This document shows positions 10,925 through 20,534 of a stretch of DNA of 64,000 bases, in pieces. The position numbers and the translations under genes were made by a program. This DNA comes from Branchiostoma floridae (lineage: Eukaryota > Chordata > Leptocardii > Amphioxiformes > Branchiostomatidae): positions 1,667,275 to 1,731,274 of the forward strand of contig NC_049993.1 in NCBI RefSeq assembly GCF_000003815.2, written 5' to 3'. Position 1 is the stretch's first letter. Each line of letters starts with the position of its first letter. The notes below the pieces were generated by a model, which saw nothing but the letters and a program-made list of their open reading frames with translations, did not search any database and was not told the origin of the DNA.

Positions 10925-11740
10925 GTGGAATACCATGTGTCTGAGGATGATAAGAACGGACAAATTTCTCACCCGTCAAACCCGGATCAAACTGAACACT
11001 ATACCGATGACAGAGACACTGGTATGACTAACAACGGACAAGAGCAGAGTAGAAAAGACAGTAGTGAGAAAACACCTTTGGCTTCCTGTCAACCGACTCC
11101 AGACCAGAATTGTGAGAGCATGGCGTCCCTTCCTCCTAACAATGACTCACAAATCGGTTCCAAACGCAACATGTGCGCATCCGAAACATCATTCGTAAAC
11201 AGCTCCTCCAAGCATAGGCAAGGTCACAAAGGCGAAAAACCTTTCATGTGTGGCGAATGTGGTTACAGGGCATGCAAGAAGTCCAGGCTTGTTGAGCACA
11301 TGAGAAGACACACTGGCGAGAAGCCGTCCAAGTGTAATCACTGCAACTACAAGACGTCATTAAAAAGAACTCTAGTCGAGCATATGAAATCACACTCAGA
11401 CGCAGAACCTTACATATGTGAAATCTGTGACTACCAGGCCTACAAGAGGTCATACTTTGAGAGACACATGATGTGTCACGCTGGTGTGAAACCCTACAAA
11501 TGTGAGGAATGTGACTACAGAACAATTTACAAGGGCCATCTTACTATTCACATGAGGCATCACACCGACGAGAGACCCTACAGTTGTCAAGAGTGTGACT
11601 ACAAGACAGCTCGAAAGGCCAATCTTATCAGACACAGCAGGCTTCACACCGGTGAGAGACCCTACAGTTGTAAAGAGTGTGACTACAAGGCAAGAGAGAA
11701 GGGCAACCTCCTCAGGCATACGAGAAGGAAACATCAGTGA
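10925..11740 (+). CDS. open six-finger remnant of locus A
   Basis: A 271-codon open frame left after the LINE insertion. It holds the end of the acidic linker and six C2H2 fingers: [40 protein letters not shown] and CKECDYKA. The last ends in H-x4-H. Loci B, C and D keep five, so A preserves one extra finger. It starts at the ATG of MEYHVSEDD, an internal methionine in the paralogs, so translation from here is uncertain. It could be a pseudogene piece or a shortened DNA-binding protein. Confidence 0.5.
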   Translation: MEYHVSEDDKNGQISHPSNPDQTEHYTDDRDTGMTNNGQEQSRKDSSEKTPLASCQPTPDQNCESMASLPPNNDSQIGSKRNMCASETSFVNSSSKHRQGHKGEKPFMCGECGYRACKKSRLVEHMRRHTGEKPSKCNHCNYKTSLKRTLVEHMKSHSDAEPYICEICDYQAYKRSYFERHMMCHAGVKPYKCEECDYRTIYKGHLTIHMRHHTDERPYSCQECDYKTARKANLIRHSRLHTGERPYSCKECDYKAREKGNLLRHTRRKHQ

Positions 11741-11839
11741 CATCAGTTACCAACCAGAAATAACACGTCATAGTTAATTAACATTGTAGAAGCTCTCCTT
11801 TTTTTACTTATTCCAAGGTCTACTGTCTATACATACTTA

Positions 11840-12530
11840 GAAGTGAAATACCGACAGTTGGAAACAAAGTCAGAGGCCAGTTCTCTTGACAAAATGACCA
11901 TACCTGTGCAAAATTTAGGAGATCGTTGTGACTGCGAACACTGAAACATTGTTATCAGAGACTTCATGTCCGGACCCCTCACAGCAGAGTTCTGGATTGG
12001 ACATTGTTATTAAGAACGAAAACGATGCAATCAGTGAAATGCTCGTGTATACAAAGGAGCGCGAGTTTGATACAGAGAAGGTACATCTGACTCTTCCACA
12101 ACAAAATCAACTTCATAACATACCTAGTCCATCTCGACAAGTAAAAAGGACGACAACAAAAACGAAGCGTTCTTAGAAGTACCGTTTGGTTTGTCAATAC
12201 TGCGTTTACCGTACCAAAATATGAGTGATCTCAAGAGGCACGTGCAGGTGCACGTATTGTGAATACAGGGCGACCCGCCCTGACTTCTATAAGGTTCTCA
12301 CAGTGCTCCAATCGGGAAAGAGATCTTATTTGTGGTGTAGTGATTGCAGCATCAAGGCGGCACATAAAGCCAGTTAGTTTAAAGCAAACGAGGAAACATT
12401 CTATGGACAAATTGTTCGTACTAGTAATCATGGCTTTAAGTCAGTCCAGAACAAACGACTACAAAGCCAATAAACGCCACAATTGCACAAAATATGATGG
12501 GCATCAGTTTGGGCAGTAGCTGATGTGGAT
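11840..12530 (+). pseudogene. second, truncated array-1 ZNF relic (A')
   Basis: It begins inside the N-terminal domain (reading roughly YRQLE), continues with a linker (SQQSSGLDIVIKNENDA, then LTLPQQNQLHNIPSP) at 11928-12160, and runs into decayed fingers (YDCYKxH-like and CSNRERDLI-like) to about 12530. The region 12190-12530 matches 16960-17230 downstream of locus B. Several shifts make it non-functional. It is either a partial duplicate or the tail of A joined to an unequal-crossover product. Confidence 0.7.
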
Positions 12531-12827
12531 ACATGACAGCACCTAATCATTTAGATAAGCTGTACTTAGGTGGTAAACCATATCGCAATGTGCCGGACTG
12601 CCAGTACAATGATTAGACAGAAGTCATACATAATTTAGTTTGTCCATCCATCATCAGAATACGCACTGCATTCTGAAAGCCTTTTTAGTTGCAAGGTTTG
12701 TTTGTACATAAGTGAAGGACGAAACTGTCAGAAATTAAGAGATCGAAAGTTTGCATTGGTTTCCGGTGATGTTAATCATTATGCTACATATTGTTTTGTT
12801 CCTTTAATTTTCATACGTATTGATAGC

Positions 12828-12833
12828 AATAAA
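12828..12833 (+). terminator. polyadenylation signal, locus A/A'
   Basis: AATAAA in the context GATAGCAATAAAGTTGAACA, conserved at the same relative position downstream of locus B and partly of locus C. Confidence 0.6.
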
Positions 12834-13019
12834 GTTGAACATCGGCACAGTTGTATACTGCTTTGACAAGAAAAATACATCTATAGTTCCACGGCCTCAT
12901 ACTTTCTCCACATGATATTTATCTTTAGGACTTAAACATACCTTTTCAAAAACTATAAACTATGAACCAAAAGCGAACTACCACGATCCGTCCTGGGGAG
13001 TTACTTTTTCTCTGTCAAA

Positions 13020-13892
13020 ATATTTTTATATAGATATAAAACTGTCATATGTAGAGAGGCAGAAATATATCACTTTATATAGATACATGTACTAGTACTT
13101 TCTCTTGCTATCATACTACAGTGGAAGCAAGTTAATTGCACAACGGATAATCGCACACTTCTGTTAATTGCACGAAATCCTCAAATCCATTGATGATGCG
13201 TTCCAGCTTAATATCTTCGTTTTGTTGCACCCTTCGGATAATTGAACGAAATGCACTGGCAAATGGGGTGTACAATTAAGGTCTCATTGATGTATTACTC
13301 CGCGAGTGGGTACCCTAAAAGAGATCCGAGCCAAAAATGAACGGCTGCACGGACGCATGCTTTTAGCGGTGAAAAATTCCTTTTTAGCCAGCGGAACTGA
13401 TCTCAAAAGTTAGATTGGTGAAAGCTTATTTGTAACTGAAGAAATTAGCAGGTAAAGTTTTGCAGCCGCGCGCTAGGTCGGAGGTACACAGTCGTGGGTT
13501 CTGAGTGGTGCGGTTGTACAATAGCAGCGAAAAAGTGCCTTTTGTGGGGATTGACTAATCGTAGTTTGTAATTGCTATAAAAAAGTTCCTACGTATAGTT
13601 TACATTGGCAATTTTTTCCCACGATATAGGGTAAATGTACTCGACATAGAATGAAAAATCTGCAGAAATTTCACGTAGCTTCATTATGAACGCGCCCATT
13701 TAAACCACGAATTATAACATAGAAGTCTATGGGAGGAAGAAACTCATCAATGAGACCTTACGCGGCTTTTTTTGATTATCAACATGATATTAGTTGGGTA
13801 ATCAGTGGGTCTGACCACTGATGACCCTTGACCTCTGCATCATTTCCGTCCCAGCCATCTTTGTTCTGACTCGAACCGTCGTGACTTCAGGG
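13020..13892 (+). repeat. right arm of long inverted repeat flanking locus A
   Basis: Matches the reverse complement of 8195-8575. Its distal part doubles as the start of the locus B exon-1 module. The arm is expanded by the MITE at 13279-13758. Confidence 0.8.
13279..13758. mobile_element. 480-bp MITE with TA target duplication
   Basis: Perfect 14-bp terminal inverted repeats AGGTCTCATTGATG sit at 13279-13292 and 13745-13758, each flanked by TA. The inverted arm at 8195-8575 provides the empty site (TAATTG-TGCGGC), so the insertion is exact. TA duplication suggests mobilisation by a Tc1/mariner-type transposase. No coding sequence. Confidence 0.88.
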
Positions 13893-13941
13893 AAGAAATC
13901 CTTCTACCCCTCTTCCCTCATACGGTCTGACTATAAACAAG
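13793..13941 (+). promoter_or_regulatory. promoter-proximal non-coding exon 1 of ZNF B
   Basis: The module starts TTGGGTAATCAGTGGG, contains a DR1-like TGACCCTTGACCT (13822-13834), and ends in a donor-like ACAAG|GTAAGAA after 13941. A G-rich motif (GTGGGGAGGGG ... GGCATCC) follows at 14046-14067. The same arrangement precedes C, D and all array-2 genes. The predicted first intron is 13942-15322, up to the acceptor before the start codon. Confidence 0.65.
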
Positions 13942-14337
13942 GTAAGAAATTGAAGCTTATCAAGCTAAGCTAGACTTCAATACTCAGTACTTTTTTTTAG
14001 TAGATCGCATATTAAAATGAAGTCTGTTTATGAGCTGATGATAGCTGTGGGGAGGGGACTGGCATCCAAATACGGAACAACAGATCACGCAGTTTTGATT
14101 TTCGTGTTAATCTCAGTTTATGTAACGCCACCCATGTTGGTTTATGTTGTATTTAGTTAGAATAACACCCCTATGTTATTGTTTGTTCGGTCCTATAGTT
14201 AGTCGATCCGACCACCGACTCCTACTCTATCGCCATGTTGGAATAAAGGTCCTCGATATAGTTGCATCGTGTGCCCAAGAGTCATTCCCTTATAGCGATC
14301 CTTGTCCATACTGGCGTAACCTTTTTCTGAGAATAAC

Positions 14338-15065
14338 GCAAAACTACCGAGGTCACGGGTAAATTTCTCATCACTCGGTATCCAGTGATGAAGTCGCGTC
14401 GTCACTGGCTTACCAGTGGGGAATATCTATCGTCACTAGTTTTCCAGTGATGAGGAAACTTCAGCTGGTAAACCAGTGACGAAAATATTCAGTTTACTGA
14501 AGAAAAAGGAATCATCGTTTCAGTTGAGGGTATTTCAAAGTTAGCACTGAAAGTTATACTAACGTCGCCTCTGCAAGTCCTCACACTCCCGGACCGTAAA
14601 TCTAACAGTAACACGGCTATGGCGACATGTGAATTAGGGTACTGTTTTTGTTGCACATCAAACTCAGCACTGGAACGTTCTAGTGCTATTAGAACATGGT
14701 CACTGGAAGCCCAGTGCCGAAATAATTTCATCACTCGGTGTCCAGTGCCGAACAGTCACCCATCACTGGAAAACCCAGTGAGGAACCGGTGACCGCGATG
14801 GTTCCACACCCGGTGTCCAGTGACAAATGACGTTCATCACTGGGCCCCGAGTGAAGAGCGGAGTTCATCACTGGAAACAGAGTGACGAGTCAAGGTTCAT
14901 CACTGGAATTCCAGTGCCGAGGGAGCTTCATCACTGGAACAAAGCAATTAATCACTGGGAAACCACGAGCTTTCTTCGTCACTGGGCGTACAGTGATGAC
15001 GCCATTTTGAATATATTTTCGTCACTGGAAGCCCAGTGAGGAACCCGTGACCCGCGTAGGCTTGC
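14338..15065. mobile_element. palindrome-array TIR element, 9-bp TSD, in intron 1 of ZNF B
   Basis: The ends are GCAAAACTACCGAGGTCACG and the complement of CCCGCGTAGGCTTGC. The flanking 9-bp duplication GAGAATAAC is perfect (14329-14337, 15066-15074). The matching site at locus D is empty, reading CTGAGAATAACTTCCTC. The interior is a series of short palindromes of the form TCATCACTGG...CCAGTGATGA. No coding region. TIR plus 9-bp TSD resembles Mutator-like (MULE) non-autonomous elements; the superfamily is inferred. Confidence 0.85.
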
Positions 15066-15323
15066 GAGAATAACTTCCTCATTTTCGGATTTAAGATTTA
15101 TACTGTTAGATCAGTACTATTCCAGAGTTGATTTTGTTAACATACTATCATATCAGTCATTACATTTCGATAAAATCAATTAAGGCACATGTTATATACA
15201 ATCTGAACTTTTTAAACGATGTTCAGCATTGTCCATTCCGACGAGATGTTTGACTTTTAGTTTAGTTCTTTGAGACAAATATGCATTTCTTATCGCGTAT
15301 TTATATCTATGTGTTCCTCCAGC

Positions 15324-16844
15324 ATGCCCATACAACAGCAGGAGTTCATATGTGGCCTCTCGCAAGAGGTGACCATAGCAGTCCTCCCCAGACTGACCAT
15401 GGAGGAGCTGATGTTTGAACTGAACAGAAGGATTCAAAACCTGGACAAAGAGAACAGCATCAAGGACAGACTAGTCAGTATCCTTAGGGACGTGATGTTG
15501 GAGGAATACCATCAGTTGGAAAGGAGATCACATGTCAGTTTTCCAGGCGAAACCGCCATATTTGGGCAAAATCATGGGACAGCTACCATGCAAGAGAACA
15601 TTTTGATTACGTACGCTGAAACAATGTTATCAGAAACTTCAAGTCCCGTCACCTCACAGCAAAGTTCTGGACTGGACATTGTGATTAAGAAGGAACGCGA
15701 TACAAGCAGAGAAGTGCTCATGCATACAGAGCCAAAGGATTTCGACTTGGATACAGACCAAATACAAACGACTGTTTCGGAACAAGATCGACTTTGTAAC
15801 ACGCCCGGTCCAGGCTCACAAACGTTTCCCTCGTTCAAAACCTCCCTGACACAAATGAATGTCACAGCAGACTCTCTCATTAAAGAAGAAGACATTGATA
15901 TGTCAGATGAGGACGCAGCATGTAGAGCTCGCCATGACGAGCTTGACATCGACACTTCTACATTTAGTATGCAGGTCTTGGATACACTCAATTCAATGAA
16001 TACGTCTTACTCAGAGACTCCAGTGGAAAGCAAAACAACCCGTGAGGAAGAACCTTCGGCTTCTTGTTATCTGCCTCCCGACAACGGTGACTTACATTTA
16101 AAAATGGAATGCCATGTGTCCCAGGATGATCAGAACAGGCAGATTTCTCAACCTTCAAACCCGGATCACACTGAACACTATACTGATGTCAGAGACACTG
16201 GTATAACTAACAACGGACACGAGCAGAGTAGAAAAGACAGTAGTGAGGAAACACCTTTGGCTCCTTCAGACCAGGATTGCGAGAGCATGGCGTCCCTTCA
16301 TCCTGACAATGGCTCACAAATCGGTTCCAAACGCCACATGTGCGAATTGAAAACATCATTTGTAAACAGCACCTCCAAGCGCAGAAAACGTCAAAAACCT
16401 TTCATGTGCGACGAATGTGGTTATAGGGCACGTCATAAGTACCGGCTTGTTGCACACATGAGAACACACACTGGCGAGAAACCGTTTAAATGTAATCAAT
16501 GCAACTTCAAGACGTCACATAAAAAATGTCTAGTCCAGCATATGAAAAGACACACGGACGCAGAACCTTACAGCTGCGAGCTTTGTGACTACCAGGCCTA
16601 CCAAAAGTCTCACATGGAAAGGCATATGATGTGCCACTCTGGTGTGAAATCCTTTAAATGTGAGGAATGTAACTACAGAACCACGCATAAGGGCGATCTT
16701 ATTAAACACATTAGACGTCACACCGGTGAGAGACCATACAGTTGTCAAGTATGTGACTACAAGGCAAAGGAAAGGGGAAAACTCAATCGTCATATGAGAC
16801 TCAAACACCCTCATGACTGTCAAAAGTCAAAACCAGCAAAATGA
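15324..16844 (+). CDS. ZNF array 1, gene B: C2H2 zinc-finger protein
   Basis: 506 residues, probably a nuclear DNA-binding regulator. I start at the ATG at 15324 because an acceptor-like TTCCTCCAG ends one base earlier, as in the three paralogs; the frame upstream would be intronic. Residues 1-66 are the conserved N-terminal region (EFICGLSQEVTIAVLPRLTM, then a charged helical part ending LEEYHQLER). The acidic linker carries three psi-K-x-E motifs: IKKE (15684), IKEE (15889) and LKME (16098), like SUMO acceptor sites. Five C2H2 fingers run from residue 362 to the C-terminus. They are of the type with Tyr two residues after the second Cys, and the last has H-x4-H. A basic KRRKR stretch just before them could be an NLS. 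The DNA target is unknown. Confidence 0.92.
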   Translation: MPIQQQEFICGLSQEVTIAVLPRLTMEELMFELNRRIQNLDKENSIKDRLVSILRDVMLEEYHQLERRSHVSFPGETAIFGQNHGTATMQENILITYAETMLSETSSPVTSQQSSGLDIVIKKERDTSREVLMHTEPKDFDLDTDQIQTTVSEQDRLCNTPGPGSQTFPSFKTSLTQMNVTADSLIKEEDIDMSDEDAACRARHDELDIDTSTFSMQVLDTLNSMNTSYSETPVESKTTREEEPSASCYLPPDNGDLHLKMECHVSQDDQNRQISQPSNPDHTEHYTDVRDTGITNNGHEQSRKDSSEETPLAPSDQDCESMASLHPDNGSQIGSKRHMCELKTSFVNSTSKRRKRQKPFMCDECGYRARHKYRLVAHMRTHTGEKPFKCNQCNFKTSHKKCLVQHMKRHTDAEPYSCELCDYQAYQKSHMERHMMCHSGVKSFKCEECNYRTTHKGDLIKHIRRHTGERPYSCQVCDYKAKERGKLNRHMRLKHPHDCQKSKPAK

Positions 16845-16959
16845 CATAGGACTAGTTCCATTTGCAACGGAAATGACTTAATTGCTTCTGGAAAATCTCA
16901 GCATTTATTATTTTGCAAAGGAGATGGCAGCAAAAACAAATTCACTCCTACTGTATTAA

Positions 16960-17230
16960 CTGTACAGAAATACGAGTGATCTGAAGAGGCTCGTCATTAC
17001 CAACCCAACCGAGAGAAAACCTACTGGTGCACTTGCTGTGATTACCCTGACTGTTATAAGGCTCACATAATGTGCCAGAGACAGAGACCTTTTTCATACA
17101 GCGATTTTAGCATCAAGGCTCGTTTGGTTAAGAAATGAGGTGACATACTGGGGAGAAACCGTTCATATATAGTGATATTGGGTTTAAATCAATCCAGAAC
17201 AAACAACTAACAAAGCCAATAGAACGCTAC
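16960..17230 (+). pseudogene. fossil zinc fingers downstream of gene B
   Basis: Past the stop, broken frames still read finger-like words: YESDLKRLV, YWCTCCDYPDCYKAHI and FSIKARLVKK. The stretch is homologous to 12190-12530. The ancestor therefore probably had more fingers than the present five. Confidence 0.6.
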
Positions 17231-17578
17231 ACTTACACAAGATGTAATGGGCAACATTTTGGGCACTAACCGATGTAAATACATGAGAGCACAAAATCCT
17301 TTAGATAAGCTGTGCTAGGTTGGTAATCCATTTCCTAATGTGTCAGACTGCCAGTGTAATGATTAGACGGAAGTCATGCAGGATTTCTTCTGTCAATCCA
17401 TTGTTGGAATACACACTCCATTCTGAAAGCGTTTTTAGTTGCAATGTTTGTTTGTAGTATAGAAGTTAAGTACAAAACTGTCGTAAATGAAGAGATCGAA
17501 ATTTTGCATTGGTTTCCGGCGATGCTAGTCATCATGCTTTATAGTTTTGTTCCTTTAATTTTCATACTTATTGATAGC

Positions 17579-17584
17579 AATAAA
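17579..17584 (+). terminator. polyadenylation signal, ZNF B
   Basis: AATAAA in GATAGCAATAAAGTTGAACA, identical in context to 12828-12833. Confidence 0.65.
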
Positions 17585-17721
17585 GTTGAACATCGGTACA
17601 GTTGTATATTCATTTGTCAAGAAAAATACAACTAGAGTTCCACAACCTCATACTTTCTCTACATGGTGTTTATCTTTAGGACTTTAACATACCTTTACAA
17701 AAACTATGTACCAAAAGCAAT

Positions 17722-18234
17722 TTTTTTGTGGTTCTCCTGTCGATTGGACAGATGAGGAGGCAGACAGGCTTTTTGCCTGTTTGCCTGACCTGCACATTAC
17801 TTTTTATGGTGAAGGAGGGGTGTGCAATTCCTTCTCCACCCTCTCGTCTACTGGAGCACTAAGTTTCACAGGGGCAACCGTATGCAACGTGTGAGTCGGC
17901 TCCAGCAGATGCAGCTTTGTTGTTCGGAGTATCCGTCTCCTAGGAGGACTTCCAACCAAGGATGTAAGGGGTTCCTCCTACCCCCGACTCGTGTGCCATG
18001 GCGGGTGCCACTCATGCCCGAACATGCCCCTAAAGCCTGTCTCGGTTACAAAGCCCCACCAAGGCCACACAACGCCACTAGCCGCAGCTAGATACTAATT
18101 TACACCTGAGTGAAGTGAGGAAAGTGGTGTAAAGTGCCTTTCCCAATGGCACAAGATCGGTGACACGGAAGCTGGATTCGAACCCGCAACCTCTCGGTCT
18201 CGAGCCGCAAATGCTGCCACTGCGCCGCGCGGTC
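17722..18234 (-). mobile_element. tRNA-derived SINE-like insertion, 513 bp
   Basis: The minus strand begins GGGACCGCGCGGCGCAGTGG, followed by a perfect B box (GGGTTCGAATCC), and ends in a short A tail (T run at 17722-17728). It is flanked by a perfect 10-bp duplication CCAAAAGCAA (17712-17721, 18235-18244). The paralogous site near 12966 is empty. The tRNA-like head recalls SINEs described from amphioxus, but no identity is claimed. At 513 bp it is long for a SINE; the distal ~300 bp is of unknown origin. Confidence 0.87.
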
Positions 18235-18753
18235 CCAAAAGCAAACTACGACGATCCTTAATGGGGAGTTATTTTTTCTCTGTCCAAATATGTTTTTAAT
18301 AAAACTGATATAGAGAGAGGGAGAAGTATATCATCGTTAAGTTTATATACATAATTTCAAACAAAGTTGAACACGACATATGAAAACCGGGAGGTCTGCT
18401 GCAGTAGGACAAAATGTCATTAGTACTGACATAATCCATGACCGAAATTTTTCTTCATTTTGGTGACTTCTAACCACATACTAAATATTATCAATATCCA
18501 CCCACGGATCGAGTTATGCTGTCAAGAAATACAACCACTCTCCCATAAACAAATGGCAAGTGTAACGCAACTGCGAAGGCATTAAGCTTCGAATCAGATC
18601 ATTTCTTTTGATTCAGTTAAAAAAGAAAGAACGATCGGTATGATAGGTTTTTTTAAACATGGGCATTCTGCATTATGAGTACGTAGATATAAATTTAGTA
18701 GGTGAAAATGTAGAACCTCAATACTGTGTCAGCTCTATATACTGATACTATTT

Positions 18754-18907
18754 GGATAACCGGGTTGGTGCGTCTGACCCTGATTCTAACCTTTGACCCA
18801 GCTTGATGTTTTTGTTTCTGTCAGCCATTTTTGTTCGAAATTTTGCGGGCATCTAAGGAAGAGTCAATTTACCCCACATTCCGTCTGATGTTTCGGCTAG
18901 AAAGCAG
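18754..18907 (+). promoter_or_regulatory. non-coding exon 1 module of ZNF C
   Basis: It begins TTGGATAACCGGG and carries TAACCTTTGACCC (18787-18799), a CAGCCATTTTTGTTCGAA segment shared with B and D, and a donor AAAGCAG|GTAGGG after 18907. The G-rich motif is at 20201-20226, displaced by the transposon inserted 18 bp after the donor. Predicted intron 18908-20533. Confidence 0.6.
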
Positions 18908-18925
18908 GTAGGGGATAAACGCAGT

Positions 18926-20130
18926 GCAAGTCTACGAAAACCTCGCCTTCCGCACTGGTGTTCCAGTGCTGATTCAATTGCCTGAACGGCCTCAGCACTG
19001 GTTTTCCTGAAATTATTTCAGCACTCGTTTTCCAGTGCTGATCGGCCTTGTTCGAGTACTGAAACTCCCTCAGCACTGGTTTTACAGTGCTGAATTCGTT
19101 TTCCAGTGCTGAACTTCTGTCAGCACTCGTTTTCCAGTGCTGAAATGCCGCCAGCACTCGGTTACCAGTGCTGAAATCCGGGGATATCGGGGCCGGCCAG
19201 GTCAAATGTCATTCAGCACTGGGTAACCAGTGCTGAAACTGCCGTCCGCACTGGAACCGAGTGCTGATATACAAAAACCTCGCCTTCCGCACTGGATTTA
19301 CCAGTGCTCGTGAAATCTTCAGCACTGGAAAACCAGTGCTGACGTCTTTTAAGGACTGGAACGATGTGCGAACCAGTGCTGACGTCCTTCCAGCACTGGC
19401 ATCTCCCAGTGCTGAGAGGGGTACAAGACGTAAATTCGAAGGAAAAATAAGTTATTTCGTGCAAAGAAAATTGTAGTTGTGCTATCCATTCTTTATGTAA
19501 TTGAATATATGTATACTGTATAAGGGATATATATCATTTATAAAATGAATGAATGAATGAAGACCTTTATTGCACTTTTTTTTATAAAGTGCTGATAGCG
19601 GTACTAGTAAAAGGACGCAAATTTGATTAAAGTTACTTCGTGCAAAGAAAACTTCGTGTAAAGTTGTGTATTTTATTCGTTGTACATGTGTAACTGAAAA
19701 GTAGATATATGTATATGTGTAGGAGGTGTTTAAGGGATAGCTATCATTATAACAATAAGCAACTTTTCAGTATAATCCAGCAATGTCTTAAGTTTTAGTA
19801 GTAGAGCAAAGGACGTATCGTAATTCCGAATTACTGTATACTTAGTATCTCGGAGTCTCCCGATCTCTCAGCACTCGGTTTCCAGTGCTGAATGTTCTTC
19901 ACTGCACTAGGTTTCCAGTGCTGAATGTTCGTCAGCACTGGAAATCCAGTGCTGAATGTTCGTCAGCACTCGGTTTCCAGTGCTGAAGCCGGCGTTTCGA
20001 GTGCTGAGGGCGCGTCAGCACTGGTTTTCCAGTGCTGACGAACATTCAGCACTGGAAATCCAGTGCTGACGCCATCTTCAGCACTGGGTCCCAGTGCTGA
20101 GAAAGGAGGGCGAGGTTTTCGTAGTTTTGC
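18926..20130. mobile_element. palindrome-array TIR element, 9-bp TSD, in intron 1 of ZNF C
   Basis: 1205 bp. The left end is GCAAGTCTACGAAAACCTCG; the right end is the complement of GCAAAACTACGAAAACCTCG. It has a perfect 9-bp duplication AAACGCAGT (18917-18925, 20131-20139). The interior holds two arrays (about 18955-19420 and 19860-20100) of units like TCAGCACTGG...CCAGTGCTGA, around an AT-rich centre that includes GAATGAATGAATGAAGACC, perhaps a LINE tail. A DR1-like AGGTCAAATGTCA lies at 19199-19211. No transposase. Same family as 14338-15065 and 49163-50727. Confidence 0.88.
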
Positions 20131-20534
20131 AAACGCAGTTGCTTACGCAGATTTGAAAGAAATATGTGGTAGTTTTGGTTTGCCAATTTCTAGGACGTAA
20201 ATGTGAGGAGGGTGGGGGGAGGGGGGTGTTGTGGGTAACCACTGCAATTATGTTCCATACTCACTCCATGCAATCTTTTATGTAACGTTCCGAATGGTAG
20301 ATTTTCATTTAGTTGTACAACGTAACATTATGATCAGATCACACTCAGTAATACAACGATTATAACCATAAGTGTTAAATTTGGGAATCATGAACACTGA
20401 TGGCGAATTCCAACATGGGAATAGAAGTTTTCTGCATTCATTTACATTCTGTAATAGATTTAGTCTAATAGAGGTTTTCCCGTTGTGCATGTGCATCCTA
20501 ATGTATGCTTACGTTTATGGACATGTCTTTCAGC

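Larger units (their letters stand above)
8716..11740 (+). pseudogene. ZNF array 1, locus A: disrupted C2H2 gene
   Basis: Homologous along its length to loci B-D. The N-terminal domain is at 8716-8919, right after an acceptor-like CCTTTAG. It ends at a TAA (8917-8919) where paralogs keep a sense codon. The linker continues with a shift near 9010 and an open piece at 9237-9469 carrying the CIKKEDV motif. A 1429-bp LINE interrupts it at 9470-10898. The gene then resumes with the [10 protein letters not shown] linker and six C2H2 fingers at about 11250-11737. Three independent lesions (stop, shift, insertion) make a full-length product impossible. The finger block alone is still open. Confidence 0.85.

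Noticed and set aside
14144-14362. 72-codon frame in intron 1 of B
   Set aside because: Not conserved in D, and crosses a transposon boundary at 14338.
18955-20100. CRISPR-like array of palindromic repeats with spacers
   Set aside because: Repeats vary, spacers are irregular, there are no cas genes, and the block has transposon ends with a 9-bp target duplication in a eukaryotic intron.
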